Of a DNA stretch of 49,560 nt, positions 36,341 through 45,040 are shown one piece after another. Below the pieces are notes generated by a model that saw only the letters and a list, made by a program, of their open reading frames with translations, made no database searches and had not been told where the DNA came from. Every line of letters starts with the position of its first letter. Within the stretch, counting starts at the first letter, position 1. Source of the stretch: Methylococcales bacterium (GTDB taxonomy: Bacteria > Pseudomonadota > Gammaproteobacteria > Methylococcales > Methylomonadaceae); contig JASMBU010000011.1 of the NCBI GenBank assembly GCA_030753675.1, forward strand, positions 1 to 49,560, written 5' to 3'. Made by a program: the position numbers and the translations under genes.

Positions 36341-36739
36341 CCAAGAGGTGTAGACCTAAACAGTAGAGATAAAAAGTGTTTCTATAAGAGAGATGCTTGT
36401 GTTGATAGTCTTAAAACAGCGTTATGGTTTATTGGTTTAAATCGTTGTTAGCCTATGTTGCGAATAATCGTGGTTTTGCTTTATTTCATTAATTTTTTTA
36501 TCACCATTGCTGGATTGTTACGATTGTAGTTCCGGGATCGGGTTGACGATAATTGGGATCAATTCATTGTCGAACATCATTGCTAAGTCGTTAAAAGTAA
36601 TGGTGGCAATAATATCCAGAGTAATTGGCTTTGTGATGATGGAAACGAATATTATCGCTGGCGCCAACAGCGATAATAGTAACCTAATTATTTATCCCTT
36701 TAATGTGGGGTGTTACCTAACGTTTTGTGTTGCATCCGC
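36341..36739. other. non-coding gap between kdsB and proS with a strong hairpin
   Basis: 399 bases between convergent genes. A 78-codon frame (36507-36743) resembles nothing known and is crossed by a strong hairpin, so I do not call it a gene. An imperfect hairpin is also possible at 36541-36571 (AATT arms around GGGATC). I see no T-rich intrinsic terminator for either flanking gene. Confidence 0.5.
36650..36678. repeat. 11-bp perfect hairpin between convergent kdsB and proS
   Basis: TATTATCGCTG (36650-36660) and CAGCGATAATA (36668-36678) are perfect arms around a seven-base loop (GCGCCAA). It lies about 60 bases past the proS stop. No T run follows on either strand. It could protect the 3' ends of transcripts or act as a bidirectional, non-canonical terminator. 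Confidence 0.65.
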
Positions 36740-38461
36740 TTAATTGGGTTTGGTACATGTAGAAACCAGAAATGGAACAATTTCATCCAAATCGATAAAA
36801 CGGTTTTCTGAGTCAGTGCGGGCTCGATATTCAATCTGATTAGCATCTAGGCTCTTATCACCAATTACAATTCGGTGTGGAATACCAATCAGTTCCATAT
36901 CAGAGAACATAAACCCGGCACGTACTTTTCGATCATCAAAGAGCACGTCGATACCGGCGTCCAGTAGCGTGTGATAAAGTTTTTCGGCAGCTTCCTTAAG
37001 GCGGATTGATTTATGCATATTCATCGGGCATAAAGCCACTTGGAATGGTGCTAATTGTTCAGACCACAGTATGCCCTTGTCGTCGTGAGCTTGTTCGATA
37101 GCAGCAGCGACAATACGAGAAATACCAATGCCATAACAGCCCATGGTCATGACTTGGTTTTTACCCGCTTCATTGCTGACACTTGCTTTCATGGCTTCAC
37201 TGTATTTAGTGCCCAGTTGGAAAATATGGCCGACTTCAATGCCGCGTGCTAATGTTAAAGTTCCTTGTCCATCTGGACTCGGGTCACCTTCAACAACGGT
37301 TCTTAGATCTTCTATTTGTTCAGGTAGTGGCAGGTCGCGATCCCAATTGACATGACAAAAATGCTTTCCGGTTTCATTAGTGCCACAAACAAAGTCTGAC
37401 AGGACTGTGACACTGTGGTCAGCAATGGTGAGCATATTTAGGTTAAGCGGGCCAATAGAGCCAGGCTCGGCGCCGGTAGCCTGTTTGATTTCTTCTGCTG
37501 TGGCAAAGGTGAATGGGCTGGCAATGCCAGCAATTTTTTCTGCTTTGATAGGATTGAGGTCATGGTCGCCGCGTAAAAGTAGGGCTACTAAGCTGTCGTC
37601 ATCACCTTTGACGATCAGTGTTTTTAGGCATTTTTTGGGAGAAATCTCAAAGAAAGTACTGATTTCTTCAATGGTTTGTTGATTGGGAGTATTAATCAGG
37701 CTAATTTCTGAAAATTTTGGGGTGGGGCGTGTTGATGAAGGGGCAATGGCTTCGGCTAACTCCACGTTAGCGGCAAAATCACTTTCAGTAGAAAAGGCAA
37801 TTGCATCTTCACCTGAATCAGCTAACACATGAAATTCATGGGAAAGATTACCACCAATGGATCCGGAGTCTGCTAGCACGGCGCGAAATTTAAGACCTAG
37901 ACGGGTGAAGATATTACTGTATGCATGATACATAAGGTCGTAGGTTTCCTGTAACGAATCATCGCTTAGATGGAAAGAATAGGCATCTTTCATGATGAAT
38001 TCGCGCGAGCGCATAATACCAAAACGGGGCCTGATTTCGTCACGAAATTTAGTTTGAATCTGGTAATAACTGATAGGGAGTTGTTTGTAACTTTTTATTT
38101 CGTTACGTGCAAGGTCAGTGATGATCTCTTCATGGGTGGGACCTAAGCAAAAATCTCGACCGTGTCGGTCTTGTAGGCGTGCAAGTTCAGGGCCGTAATG
38201 CTCCCAGCGCCCCGATTCTTGCCATAATTCGGCCGGTTGTAAGGCGGGCATAAGGACTTCAAGGGCACCGGCTTTTTCCATTTCTTCCCGAGTGATTTGC
38301 TCAACTTTACGAAGGACTCTGATGCCTAGTGGAAGCCAAGTATAAAGGCCTGCCGCTAATTTTCGTATTAGCCCAGCACGAATCATGAGTTTATGGCTGG
38401 CAATCTCAGCATCTGCCGGAGTTTCTTTAACCGTATTTAAAGGGAATTGGGAAGTACGCAT
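36740..38461 (-). CDS. proS: prolyl-tRNA synthetase, bacterial type
   Basis: A 573-residue class II synthetase that charges tRNA-Pro. It has the bacterial layout: catalytic core, an inserted editing domain (about 225-400, YbaK-like, hydrolysing Ala-tRNA-Pro) and a C-terminal anticodon-binding domain. Signatures: the opening [70 protein letters not shown], and [16 protein letters not shown]. It lies 83 bases downstream of the symporter gene on the same strand and may be read through from the H4MPT operon or have its own promoter. Confidence 0.97.
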   Translation of the reverse strand: MRTSQFPLNTVKETPADAEIASHKLMIRAGLIRKLAAGLYTWLPLGIRVLRKVEQITREEMEKAGALEVLMPALQPAELWQESGRWEHYGPELARLQDRHGRDFCLGPTHEEIITDLARNEIKSYKQLPISYYQIQTKFRDEIRPRFGIMRSREFIMKDAYSFHLSDDSLQETYDLMYHAYSNIFTRLGLKFRAVLADSGSIGGNLSHEFHVLADSGEDAIAFSTESDFAANVELAEAIAPSSTRPTPKFSEISLINTPNQQTIEEISTFFEISPKKCLKTLIVKGDDDSLVALLLRGDHDLNPIKAEKIAGIASPFTFATAEEIKQATGAEPGSIGPLNLNMLTIADHSVTVLSDFVCGTNETGKHFCHVNWDRDLPLPEQIEDLRTVVEGDPSPDGQGTLTLARGIEVGHIFQLGTKYSEAMKASVSNEAGKNQVMTMGCYGIGISRIVAAAIEQAHDDKGILWSEQLAPFQVALCPMNMHKSIRLKEAAEKLYHTLLDAGIDVLFDDRKVRAGFMFSDMELIGIPHRIVIGDKSLDANQIEYRARTDSENRFIDLDEIVPFLVSTCTKPN

Positions 38462-38544
38462 GTTATGTTTGGTTTTAAGTGAATAAAAATAAAGGCACTA
38501 GTTTACCGATTACCGGCAACAATAGTCACGGATTAATCTTGCTA

Positions 38545-39834
38545 TTAGTTGCCTTTAGGGAGAGTAGACTCTGGCGTATCAGCTCCATTATAGATAGATA
38601 AATCAATTTCATCTTCGCCACGCGCGACAATAACCGTTACAGTAGCATCGCCAGTAACATTCACGGCCGTACGAACCATATCTAAAAGTCGATCGACACC
38701 AAGGATAAGACCTATGCCTTCGACGGGTAAGCCGACTTGATTAAATACCATAGCAAGCATGATCAGTCCGACACCCGGGACACCGGCGGTACCAATGGAT
38801 GCTAGAATAGACATAGCAATAATGGTTAGGTATTGCACTAGGGAAAGGTCAATGCCGTATACGTTGGCGATAAAAACTGTAGCAACCCCTTGCATAATGG
38901 CAGTGCCATCCATGTTAACCGTAGCGCCGAGTGGAACGGTAAAAGCTGCCGTTGAACGGTTAACACCGAGTTGTTGCTCAACGGTTTTTAAGGTGACAGG
39001 AATGGTGGCGTTTGAGCTGGCTGTACTAAAGGCGAAAATTTGTGCAGAACGCATTTTTTTGAAGAATATCAACGGGTTAACACGTGCAAATAGCAATAGT
39101 AAGGCGCTATAAATACCTAAGCTATGAATTAATAGGCAGCTCACAACAACAACAAAATAACCAATCATAGGTATGATTAAGCCTATCCCTTGTTCAGCAA
39201 AGGTTTTACCCATTAGGCAGAAGACACCGATTGGTGCAAATCGCATGATTAGCATGACCACTTGCATCATCACTTCATTGAGTTTCTCTGCGCCTTTTGC
39301 TAACTGTTTGCCAATTTCCCCAGTCATCAGCATAGCAATAGAAAATAAAATAACAAAAAAGATGATTTGCAACATATTGCCTTCGGCAAAGGCTTGTATT
39401 GGATTGCTGGGAATAATGTTTATAAACACGTCAGTAAGTGGTGGTGACGGTTTTGGGGTGAATTCTGAGAGCAGTGCTGTGTTTTGTTGAAACCCCTGGC
39501 CAGGATTGATCAAGATGGCCATAATCAGTGCTAAAGAAACAGCCAGTCCTGTGGTCATTAGGTATAAGCCAAAGGCTTTAAATCCAACTCGTCCTAATAA
39601 GGCAATATCTCCCATGCCGCAGACGCCACAAATCAGTGAAAAAGTTACGAGCGGGACAACTAACATTTTAAGGGCGTTGACAAACCCTGAGCCGATAACA
39701 TGAAAAATGCCTTGTACAATAAATGATTTGATCCATTCGTTAGCGTCAGCAAAGGTGTTGATTAAGCTACCGATAATAAGACCTATTGCCATCGCAATTA
39801 GGATTTGTTGGGTGATCGTTGTGTTTTTATTCAT
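38545..39834 (-). CDS. dicarboxylate/amino acid:cation symporter (DAACS family)
   Basis: A 429-residue polytopic membrane protein of the GltP/DctA/glutamate transporter family, which couples uptake of acidic amino acids or C4 dicarboxylates to H+ or Na+. Signatures: STASSNATIPVTLKTVEQQL (the serine-rich hairpin motif), VPLGATVNMDGTAIMQGVAT (NMDGT cation site), and GIGLILGVDRLLDMVRTAVN with VTGDA. Its ATG overlaps the mfnB stop by four bases, so it is translationally coupled to H4MPT biosynthesis genes. Substrate (glutamate, aspartate, succinate or other) cannot be fixed from sequence. Confidence 0.9.
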   Translation of the reverse strand: MNKNTTITQQILIAMAIGLIIGSLINTFADANEWIKSFIVQGIFHVIGSGFVNALKMLVVPLVTFSLICGVCGMGDIALLGRVGFKAFGLYLMTTGLAVSLALIMAILINPGQGFQQNTALLSEFTPKPSPPLTDVFINIIPSNPIQAFAEGNMLQIIFFVILFSIAMLMTGEIGKQLAKGAEKLNEVMMQVVMLIMRFAPIGVFCLMGKTFAEQGIGLIIPMIGYFVVVVSCLLIHSLGIYSALLLLFARVNPLIFFKKMRSAQIFAFSTASSNATIPVTLKTVEQQLGVNRSTAAFTVPLGATVNMDGTAIMQGVATVFIANVYGIDLSLVQYLTIIAMSILASIGTAGVPGVGLIMLAMVFNQVGLPVEGIGLILGVDRLLDMVRTAVNVTGDATVTVIVARGEDEIDLSIYNGADTPESTLPKGN

Positions 39835-40514
39835 GAGTTCTTAGCGAGTTGTTCTTTTACGGCTTTGAAGGCAAAGGGGTCGAGTTTTTCAGTGCGTTGG
39901 TGAGCATGACACAGAGCGCCTCTAAACCCTAAGTAATCTGGGTTTAATGTTGTTAAATAAGGGATGTCAGTTAACGACAGAGAACCGGCAAGACCGCAGA
40001 ATAATTGTTGTTGCTGGCATTCATTAATAAAGGAGCGTAGTAATTCTTCGCGGCTAATGTGGCAAAGTGATCCTGATTTTTTATCGGCAGTATCGATCAT
40101 CGCACCGTAAAATCCATATTTTTTAAGTACGGGAAGAAGAGAAAGATCTATGTTATGGTCGGCAAAAAATACCGCGATAAGATGAACATTTTGTTGTGTG
40201 GTGGGCACTAAACTTTGTAGGGTAGCTAGTGGATCACCCTCTGGAAAGAACCCTATTTTGATGTAGTCAACACCGGTCGTAGCCATGCGATTAACGGCCG
40301 AGGTAATGGCTTCAGGGTGTAGGGGTAAGTCGCCAATGGTGGCACTAACTGGGCGATTGCCATTAATGTATTTGACAATCGAGGTAATGGTTTCAGGCTC
40401 TAAAGCACCTAAGGCGCCGTTCGCAGGTTCTTTAAGATCAATAATATCCACGCCGGCATTTAATACCCATAGTGCTTCATCTACTGTATTGACGCTGGCC
40501 AGCATTTCGGTCAT
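39831..40514 (-). CDS. mfnB: (5-formylfuran-3-yl)methyl phosphate synthase
   Basis: A 227-residue DUF556/MfnB-family TIM-barrel protein. In methanogens MfnB condenses two glyceraldehyde-3-phosphate molecules to the furan precursor of methanofuran; methylotrophic bacteria carry the gene for the methanofuran-like cofactor used with tetrahydromethanopterin. Signatures: MLASVNTVDEALWVLNAGVD, IIDLKEPANGALGAL (lysine expected to form the Schiff base), SATIGDLP, VDYIKIGFFPEGD, GAMIDTADKKSGSL, and FCGLAGSLSLTDIPYL. It overlaps both neighbours by four bases. This and the next two genes are the main evidence for H4MPT-linked C1 metabolism. Confidence 0.93.
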   Translation of the reverse strand: MTEMLASVNTVDEALWVLNAGVDIIDLKEPANGALGALEPETITSIVKYINGNRPVSATIGDLPLHPEAITSAVNRMATTGVDYIKIGFFPEGDPLATLQSLVPTTQQNVHLIAVFFADHNIDLSLLPVLKKYGFYGAMIDTADKKSGSLCHISREELLRSFINECQQQQLFCGLAGSLSLTDIPYLTTLNPDYLGFRGALCHAHQRTEKLDPFAFKAVKEQLAKNS

Positions 40515-41086
40515 TTTTTAATTTCCTTAGTGATTTTTTTTCGGAAAAGGGTGATATCTGTCATTAGCCATTCCCAGGCTTCTTGTTCGCGTACACCGGC
40601 GGCTTTTTCATAGCCAATAGTTAGGTATTCTAATTCAGCATTAATTTTTTCTGCTGATAGCATGGTTAATCGGCTAACCAGTATAGCGGCCTCGAGTACA
40701 GCATATTGGGCACGGTTAAAGCCTAGAAAGGGTGCGTGATTACCTCGATGGATTATCTTACACAATAATTTAGGACGTAGTGCATCTTCTTCAACGTCGA
40801 TTAATTCCACTTCATCGTGGGCTAATGCATTTTTGAGATAATGACCTTGAATATGCGCGCAAGGAATGACAGGCCAGTCGCGTCTGCCGGTTAAGCAACC
40901 GGCAAATACTCTGACATCGTCTGTATAATTAATGGTTGCAGACCTGGTTGCGATTAAATTGCTCAGGGTTGTTGATGGTTTAAACGGCAAAATCAGTAAA
41001 CCTTCAGGAACCACATGAATACCCATAGGGGCAATATGAACGGATTGTTGTGCGTCTTGTGTAATGACAATGCTTTCTTGAATCAT
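40511..41086 (-). CDS. DUF447 family protein, H4MPT gene cluster
   Basis: A 191-residue protein of the DUF447 family, found in archaea and in bacteria with tetrahydromethanopterin-linked C1 transfer. It resembles flavin-reductase-like split-barrel proteins: HIAPMGIHVVPEGLLILPFK, VRVFAGCLTGRRDWPVIPCA, then RGNHAPFLGFNRAQYAVLEA and AILVSRLTML. The biochemical role is not established; genes of this group in methylotrophs are tied to H4MPT or methanofuran synthesis. It overlaps the gene on each side by four bases, so expression is tightly linked. Confidence 0.85.
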   Translation of the reverse strand: MIQESIVITQDAQQSVHIAPMGIHVVPEGLLILPFKPSTTLSNLIATRSATINYTDDVRVFAGCLTGRRDWPVIPCAHIQGHYLKNALAHDEVELIDVEEDALRPKLLCKIIHRGNHAPFLGFNRAQYAVLEAAILVSRLTMLSAEKINAELEYLTIGYEKAAGVREQEAWEWLMTDITLFRKKITKEIKK

Positions 41087-42480
41087 GATTTTTTAGGCTT
41101 TTCTAAGGTACTTCCGGCAGGTTTAAAGTTATGTAAATCAATGGTTAGGCTGTTAATCTCAGTTGCACATCCCCAGGCAAGGGGCTGATCTTGGTTAAAA
41201 CGTTTTCCTAATTGCCAAGCAATTTCAGCCCTTGCTAGTTCTACGCCTAAATAAAAAGCATGACCGCTGTCGTTTTGGATATCGAGTTTAGGATACAGGT
41301 CAAAAGGGTCCGTTGCCGAATGGAGGCCGTCGCGGTTGTATATGTGGAGACCTTCTGTGCTGATTTGAATGCGATAGCTTGGATCCGTAATTTGATTAGC
41401 CAGTTCTGTTATTTCAGAAATAGTATAGGGGAATGGGGCTGTTTCGTGTAATGCTATTAAGTTATTGTCGATATGTTTAGGTAAGGTCTCTGCTTGTTTG
41501 GCTGCGTGCATGATCCGACGAGCGTAGTCGGCCTCTTTCACAGCACGATGTGCATGTTGACTGACTTCGGTGGTTAAAATAGCATCAATATTAAGTTCAG
41601 AGCATAGACCTAGTAGTAAGGTATTGATGCCGAGGGTATCGGCATGGGTGAGTTCTGTTAAATTCCCGATGCCTAGCATCATATTAATATCAGGGTGTCG
41701 TTGTCTGACCTGATGGTATCTGACGAGTGAGTCGGCAAAACCAAAATGGATAGGGTCAAGGATAGGGTCAACAATAAAGTCTCGGTTTTTTTCTTGCAGG
41801 GTATGAATGCTTTGATAGAGTCCGTCTAGGTTGCCGTGTTCTTTAGGAATTAAAATCGGTGTGCTACTGACCTCATCAGCGATCCAGAGTGTATCTTCAT
41901 GCAGGCTCAGCATGTAGTCAGCACCGGCTTGGCCGCCACGTAATAAATCATCAGGTTCTAAGGAGTCGATACTGACTTGATAGTCTTCATCTTTGAGTGC
42001 CTTAATGACAGTTTCTAAATGCGGGAAAGGCGTGTCGGGTAAGCAGCCAATATCAATAACATTAGCGCCTTGTTGGCGGTAATAGGCCGCACGAGCCAAT
42101 GTGGTTTCTACAGAATTGTTTGGTGCATCAACGATTTCAGCAAAAATTTGTAAGGTATAGTGATTTAAATCGTGTTTGATCGAAGACTTTCCGAAATAGA
42201 GCGGTAAGTCTTTGAGTTCTTCGGGCCCGCGTTCAAAAGGAATATTGAATTTTTTAGAGAGTGTAGTCAGGTCGCCCCGGCATCGTCCGGGTATAATGAT
42301 GCGGTCAGCATTAAAGGTATCGGTTAAACGCCGGATAATCATTTCAGCGGTGATAAACGCTGCAACTTTTACACCCAAGGAGTGGACGGTATAGGTGAAT
42401 TCCGGTTGCATTTGGGCCAGAATTTTATGCAGTTGCTTTTCGGCCAGTCTGCCAGTTATAAATAACAAATGTTCGGGCAT
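41083..42480 (-). CDS. DUF6513 / dihydropteroate-synthase-like protein, H4MPT gene cluster
   Basis: A 465-residue protein. An N-terminal DUF6513 domain (about 1-100: HLLFITGRLAEKQLHKIL, DRIIIPGRCRGDL) is followed by a dihydropteroate-synthase-like pterin-binding barrel (about 110-350). This has FAEIVDAPNNSVETTLARAA, GANVIDIGCLPDTPF, FIVDPILDPIHFGFADSL, and LGIGNLTELTHADTLG. A C-terminal domain (about 370-450) contains GLHIYNRDG and FYLGVELARAEIAWQLGKRF. In methylotrophs this family belongs to the H4MPT gene set and may act on a pterin during cofactor synthesis. It is the first gene of a four-gene coupled series and is divergent from folP across 45 bases. Confidence 0.88.
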   Translation of the reverse strand: MPEHLLFITGRLAEKQLHKILAQMQPEFTYTVHSLGVKVAAFITAEMIIRRLTDTFNADRIIIPGRCRGDLTTLSKKFNIPFERGPEELKDLPLYFGKSSIKHDLNHYTLQIFAEIVDAPNNSVETTLARAAYYRQQGANVIDIGCLPDTPFPHLETVIKALKDEDYQVSIDSLEPDDLLRGGQAGADYMLSLHEDTLWIADEVSSTPILIPKEHGNLDGLYQSIHTLQEKNRDFIVDPILDPIHFGFADSLVRYHQVRQRHPDINMMLGIGNLTELTHADTLGINTLLLGLCSELNIDAILTTEVSQHAHRAVKEADYARRIMHAAKQAETLPKHIDNNLIALHETAPFPYTISEITELANQITDPSYRIQISTEGLHIYNRDGLHSATDPFDLYPKLDIQNDSGHAFYLGVELARAEIAWQLGKRFNQDQPLAWGCATEINSLTIDLHNFKPAGSTLEKPKKS

Positions 42481-42525
42481 GGTGGATTTTTTAGCGATGA
42501 GTTATAGGGCGTTAGTAAGGAATGA

Positions 42526-43476
42526 ATGTTGTTTTTGGAACTATTAAAACAGTTACATATTGACAAGAGTGTTGATTATAGCAAAATCAGACTATTCAGC
42601 AGTGATAAGGGAGCAATAATTTTGAATTTAGCAGCGGTTAAAAAGCCACTTTTGATGGGTATTTTGAATGTTACCCCCGATAGTTTTTCTGATGGCGGGC
42701 GTTATAGTTCGAAAAATCAGGCCCTAGAGCATGCGGAACAAATGATAACAGAAGGGGTTGATTGGATTGATATTGGAGGTGAATCTACTCGGCCTGGTTC
42801 AGAGTCAGTGACGCCTGAGGTGCAAATTGAGCGCGTAGTTCCGATTATCAAAGCCATTAGGGAAAACTTGTCTAAGGTCGTTCTGATTAGTATTGATACT
42901 ACCCAAGCAACAGTCGCTGAAGCGGCGATTGAGGCCGGTGCAACGGTTATTAATGATATTTCGGCGGCACGTGATGATAAAGCAATGTTGGCCTGTGCGG
43001 TCGCGCATCAAACGCCCATTATCTTAATGCATATGCAAGGCCAACCTAAAAATATGCAAGAAAATCCGTCCTATAGTTATGTTATCGACGAGGTGTTTGC
43101 TTTCTTGCTACAACGAGCAGAAGCGGCGCAGCAAGCTGGGGTTCCCACCAAGAATATTATTCTTGACCCTGGGATAGGTTTTGGTAAGCGTAAGCAAGAT
43201 AATCTGTTATTAATGGCCCATTTAGGGGCTTTAGTTGATTTAGGCTATCCCGTGTTGTTAGGGGCGAGTCGGAAGCGTTTTATGGGTTCGGTGTGTCAGG
43301 TGACAGAACCCAGTGAGTTAGCGGTGGCGACAGCGGTAACGACGGCATTGGGGGTTATGGCCGGTGTTAAGTTATTTCGGGTTCATGATGTGGCCGAAAA
43401 TCGTCAGGCTTTGGATGTCAGTTGGGCGATTAGAATGGCGAAAATAGATGATGCAGGAACCAGAATTGCTGGATAA
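42526..43476 (+). CDS. folP: dihydropteroate synthase
   Basis: A 316-residue enzyme joining 6-hydroxymethyl-dihydropterin diphosphate to p-aminobenzoate in folate synthesis. Signatures: LMGILNVTPDSFSDGGRY, GVDWIDIGGESTRPGSESVT, ISIDTTQATVAEAAIEAGA, ILMHMQGQPKNMQENPSY, IILDPGIGFGKRKQDN, and LLGASRKRFMG. The ATG at 42526 has TAAGGA before it, but gives about 32 residues more than usual at the N-terminus. A TTG at 42622 with AAGGGA before it would give the standard length, so the start is uncertain. Its end overlaps the next gene by 29 bases. Confidence 0.95.
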   Translation: MLFLELLKQLHIDKSVDYSKIRLFSSDKGAIILNLAAVKKPLLMGILNVTPDSFSDGGRYSSKNQALEHAEQMITEGVDWIDIGGESTRPGSESVTPEVQIERVVPIIKAIRENLSKVVLISIDTTQATVAEAAIEAGATVINDISAARDDKAMLACAVAHQTPIILMHMQGQPKNMQENPSYSYVIDEVFAFLLQRAEAAQQAGVPTKNIILDPGIGFGKRKQDNLLLMAHLGALVDLGYPVLLGASRKRFMGSVCQVTEPSELAVATAVTTALGVMAGVKLFRVHDVAENRQALDVSWAIRMAKIDDAGTRIAG

Positions 43477-44377
43477 ATCACTTTTAGTCATCGAAAATCA
43501 GTTAGAAAAATCAACGTTAGAAAAGGTTAATGATCCTTTTTTAAAGACCGCCGGTGTTCATTTGTGGATGAAGCGTGATGACCGGTTACACCCGATTATT
43601 TCAGGGAATAAATGGCGTAAATTAAAATATATTGTAGAACATGCTTTATCCGTACAGGCGTGCATGTTAATCAGTATGGGGGGCCAGTATTCTAATCATT
43701 TACATGCCTTAGCTTTTGTGGGGAAACAGTTGGGGTTACCAACAAAGGCCTTGATACGGGGTGAGCCGCCTCTTGAATTTAATAGGACACTCAAGGATCT
43801 TGTTGATTGGGGGATGGAACTGGATTTTATTTCTCGCACTGAATACCGAGAATTACGGAAGATTAAAGATTATGACGGTCTGCCTGAGAAATATGGTACG
43901 GGATACTGGCTTAGTGAAGGGGGAGCCAATCCTTTGGCGCTGCGGGGTGTTGCTGAATTAGTTTTGGAAATTAATGAGTCCTGTGATTATTTTTGTCTTC
44001 CTTGCGGGACGGGAACGACATTGGCCGGTATTGCCTCAATAGGAACGGGTCGTTTTTCTATTTTGGGTTTTGTTGTCTTTAAAGGCGGGGCATACCTTGA
44101 GCATGAAATTTCAGCGTTATTACCGCATCAAATCGCACCAGAATCATGGCAATTGAATTTAGATTATCATTTTGGAGGATTTGCTAAAACCTCGCCTCAG
44201 TTGCTTGCCTTTGTCGATACTTTTATGGCGACCACAGGTATTATGATTGAGCCAACTTATACTGGGAAAATGCTTTATGGGATTTATGACTTGGTGAAAC
44301 AAAGACATTTTAAAAAGGGGCAGAATATTATTGCTTTACACACCGGAGGCTTGCAATCGATAAGGGCGCCGATATGA
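43448..44377 (+). CDS. PLP-dependent D-cysteine desulfhydrase / ACC deaminase family
   Basis: A 309-residue fold-type II PLP enzyme. The PLP lysine lies in HPIISGNKWRKLKYIVEHAL. The phosphate/substrate region follows as ISMGGQYSNHLHALAFVGKQ, then LSEGGANPLALRGVAELVLE and FCLPCGTGTTLAGIASIGTG, and GGLQS near the end. Members degrade D-cysteine to pyruvate, ammonia and sulfide, or open 1-aminocyclopropane-1-carboxylate; the residues that separate the two are not clear to me. It overlaps folP by 29 bases and the methyltransferase by four bases, so it is part of one operon. Confidence 0.87.
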   Translation: MMQEPELLDKSLLVIENQLEKSTLEKVNDPFLKTAGVHLWMKRDDRLHPIISGNKWRKLKYIVEHALSVQACMLISMGGQYSNHLHALAFVGKQLGLPTKALIRGEPPLEFNRTLKDLVDWGMELDFISRTEYRELRKIKDYDGLPEKYGTGYWLSEGGANPLALRGVAELVLEINESCDYFCLPCGTGTTLAGIASIGTGRFSILGFVVFKGGAYLEHEISALLPHQIAPESWQLNLDYHFGGFAKTSPQLLAFVDTFMATTGIMIEPTYTGKMLYGIYDLVKQRHFKKGQNIIALHTGGLQSIRAPI

Positions 44378-45030
44378 AACGCATCACTGAACCTGAGTTG
44401 ATGGAGGATGAAACGCAGGTGTTAGCGTATGCTAATGCGGATTTTTCTGAGGCACACAACCACTTTATAGCGTTAATTCAGAAGCAGATTGTCACCGATC
44501 AAATGTCTGAAATTGTGTTGGAGTTAGGGTGTGGTTCTGGGGATATAACGCAGCGGTTTGCAGAAACCTTCCCACAGTGTGTTGTTGATGCCGTTGATGG
44601 TTCTCAGACCATGTTGAATTTTGCAGCGCATAGGTTGCCGTTACATTTACAGCAACGGGTCAACTTTTATTCGTTGTTATTGCCGGCAATACACTTTCCA
44701 AAGCCGCGCTATCAGGCAGTTTTTAGTAATAGCCTGTTACATCATTTACACAATCCTAATACACTATGGGAGAGCCTTAAACAGGTCGTTAACCCGGGAG
44801 GAATGGTTTTTATTATGGATTTAATCAGACCGGATTCCATTTCTGAGGCAAAACAGTTAGTCTATGACTATGCTTCTGGGGAACCAGAGATTTTACAAAC
44901 GGATTTTTACAATTCGTTACTGGCGGCATTTTCTATTCCAGAAATACGTCAGCAATTGAACAGGGTAGGACTGGAGTTGTCGGTCGAACAAGTAACCGAT
45001 CGACATGTTTTTATAGCAGGCAAAATATAA
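44374..45030 (+). CDS. class I SAM-dependent methyltransferase
   Basis: A 218-residue protein with the Rossmann-type SAM site VLELGCGSGDITQRFAETFP, acidic motif II (VDAVDGSQTMLNFA), and motif IV/V (YQAVFSNSLLHHLHNP), then NPGGMVFIMDLIRPDS. The length and layout resemble small-molecule methyltransferases of the UbiE/BioC-like group. Substrate is unknown. The ATG overlaps the stop of the PLP gene by four bases; ppk1 starts 10 bases after it. Confidence 0.87.
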   Translation: MKRITEPELMEDETQVLAYANADFSEAHNHFIALIQKQIVTDQMSEIVLELGCGSGDITQRFAETFPQCVVDAVDGSQTMLNFAAHRLPLHLQQRVNFYSLLLPAIHFPKPRYQAVFSNSLLHHLHNPNTLWESLKQVVNPGGMVFIMDLIRPDSISEAKQLVYDYASGEPEILQTDFYNSLLAAFSIPEIRQQLNRVGLELSVEQVTDRHVFIAGKI

Positions 45031-45040
45031 TTGATGAATC

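Noticed and set aside
36507-36743. 78-codon frame between kdsB and proS
   Set aside because: Low-complexity hydrophobic content, no homology recognised, crossed by a strong hairpin and overlapping the proS stop.
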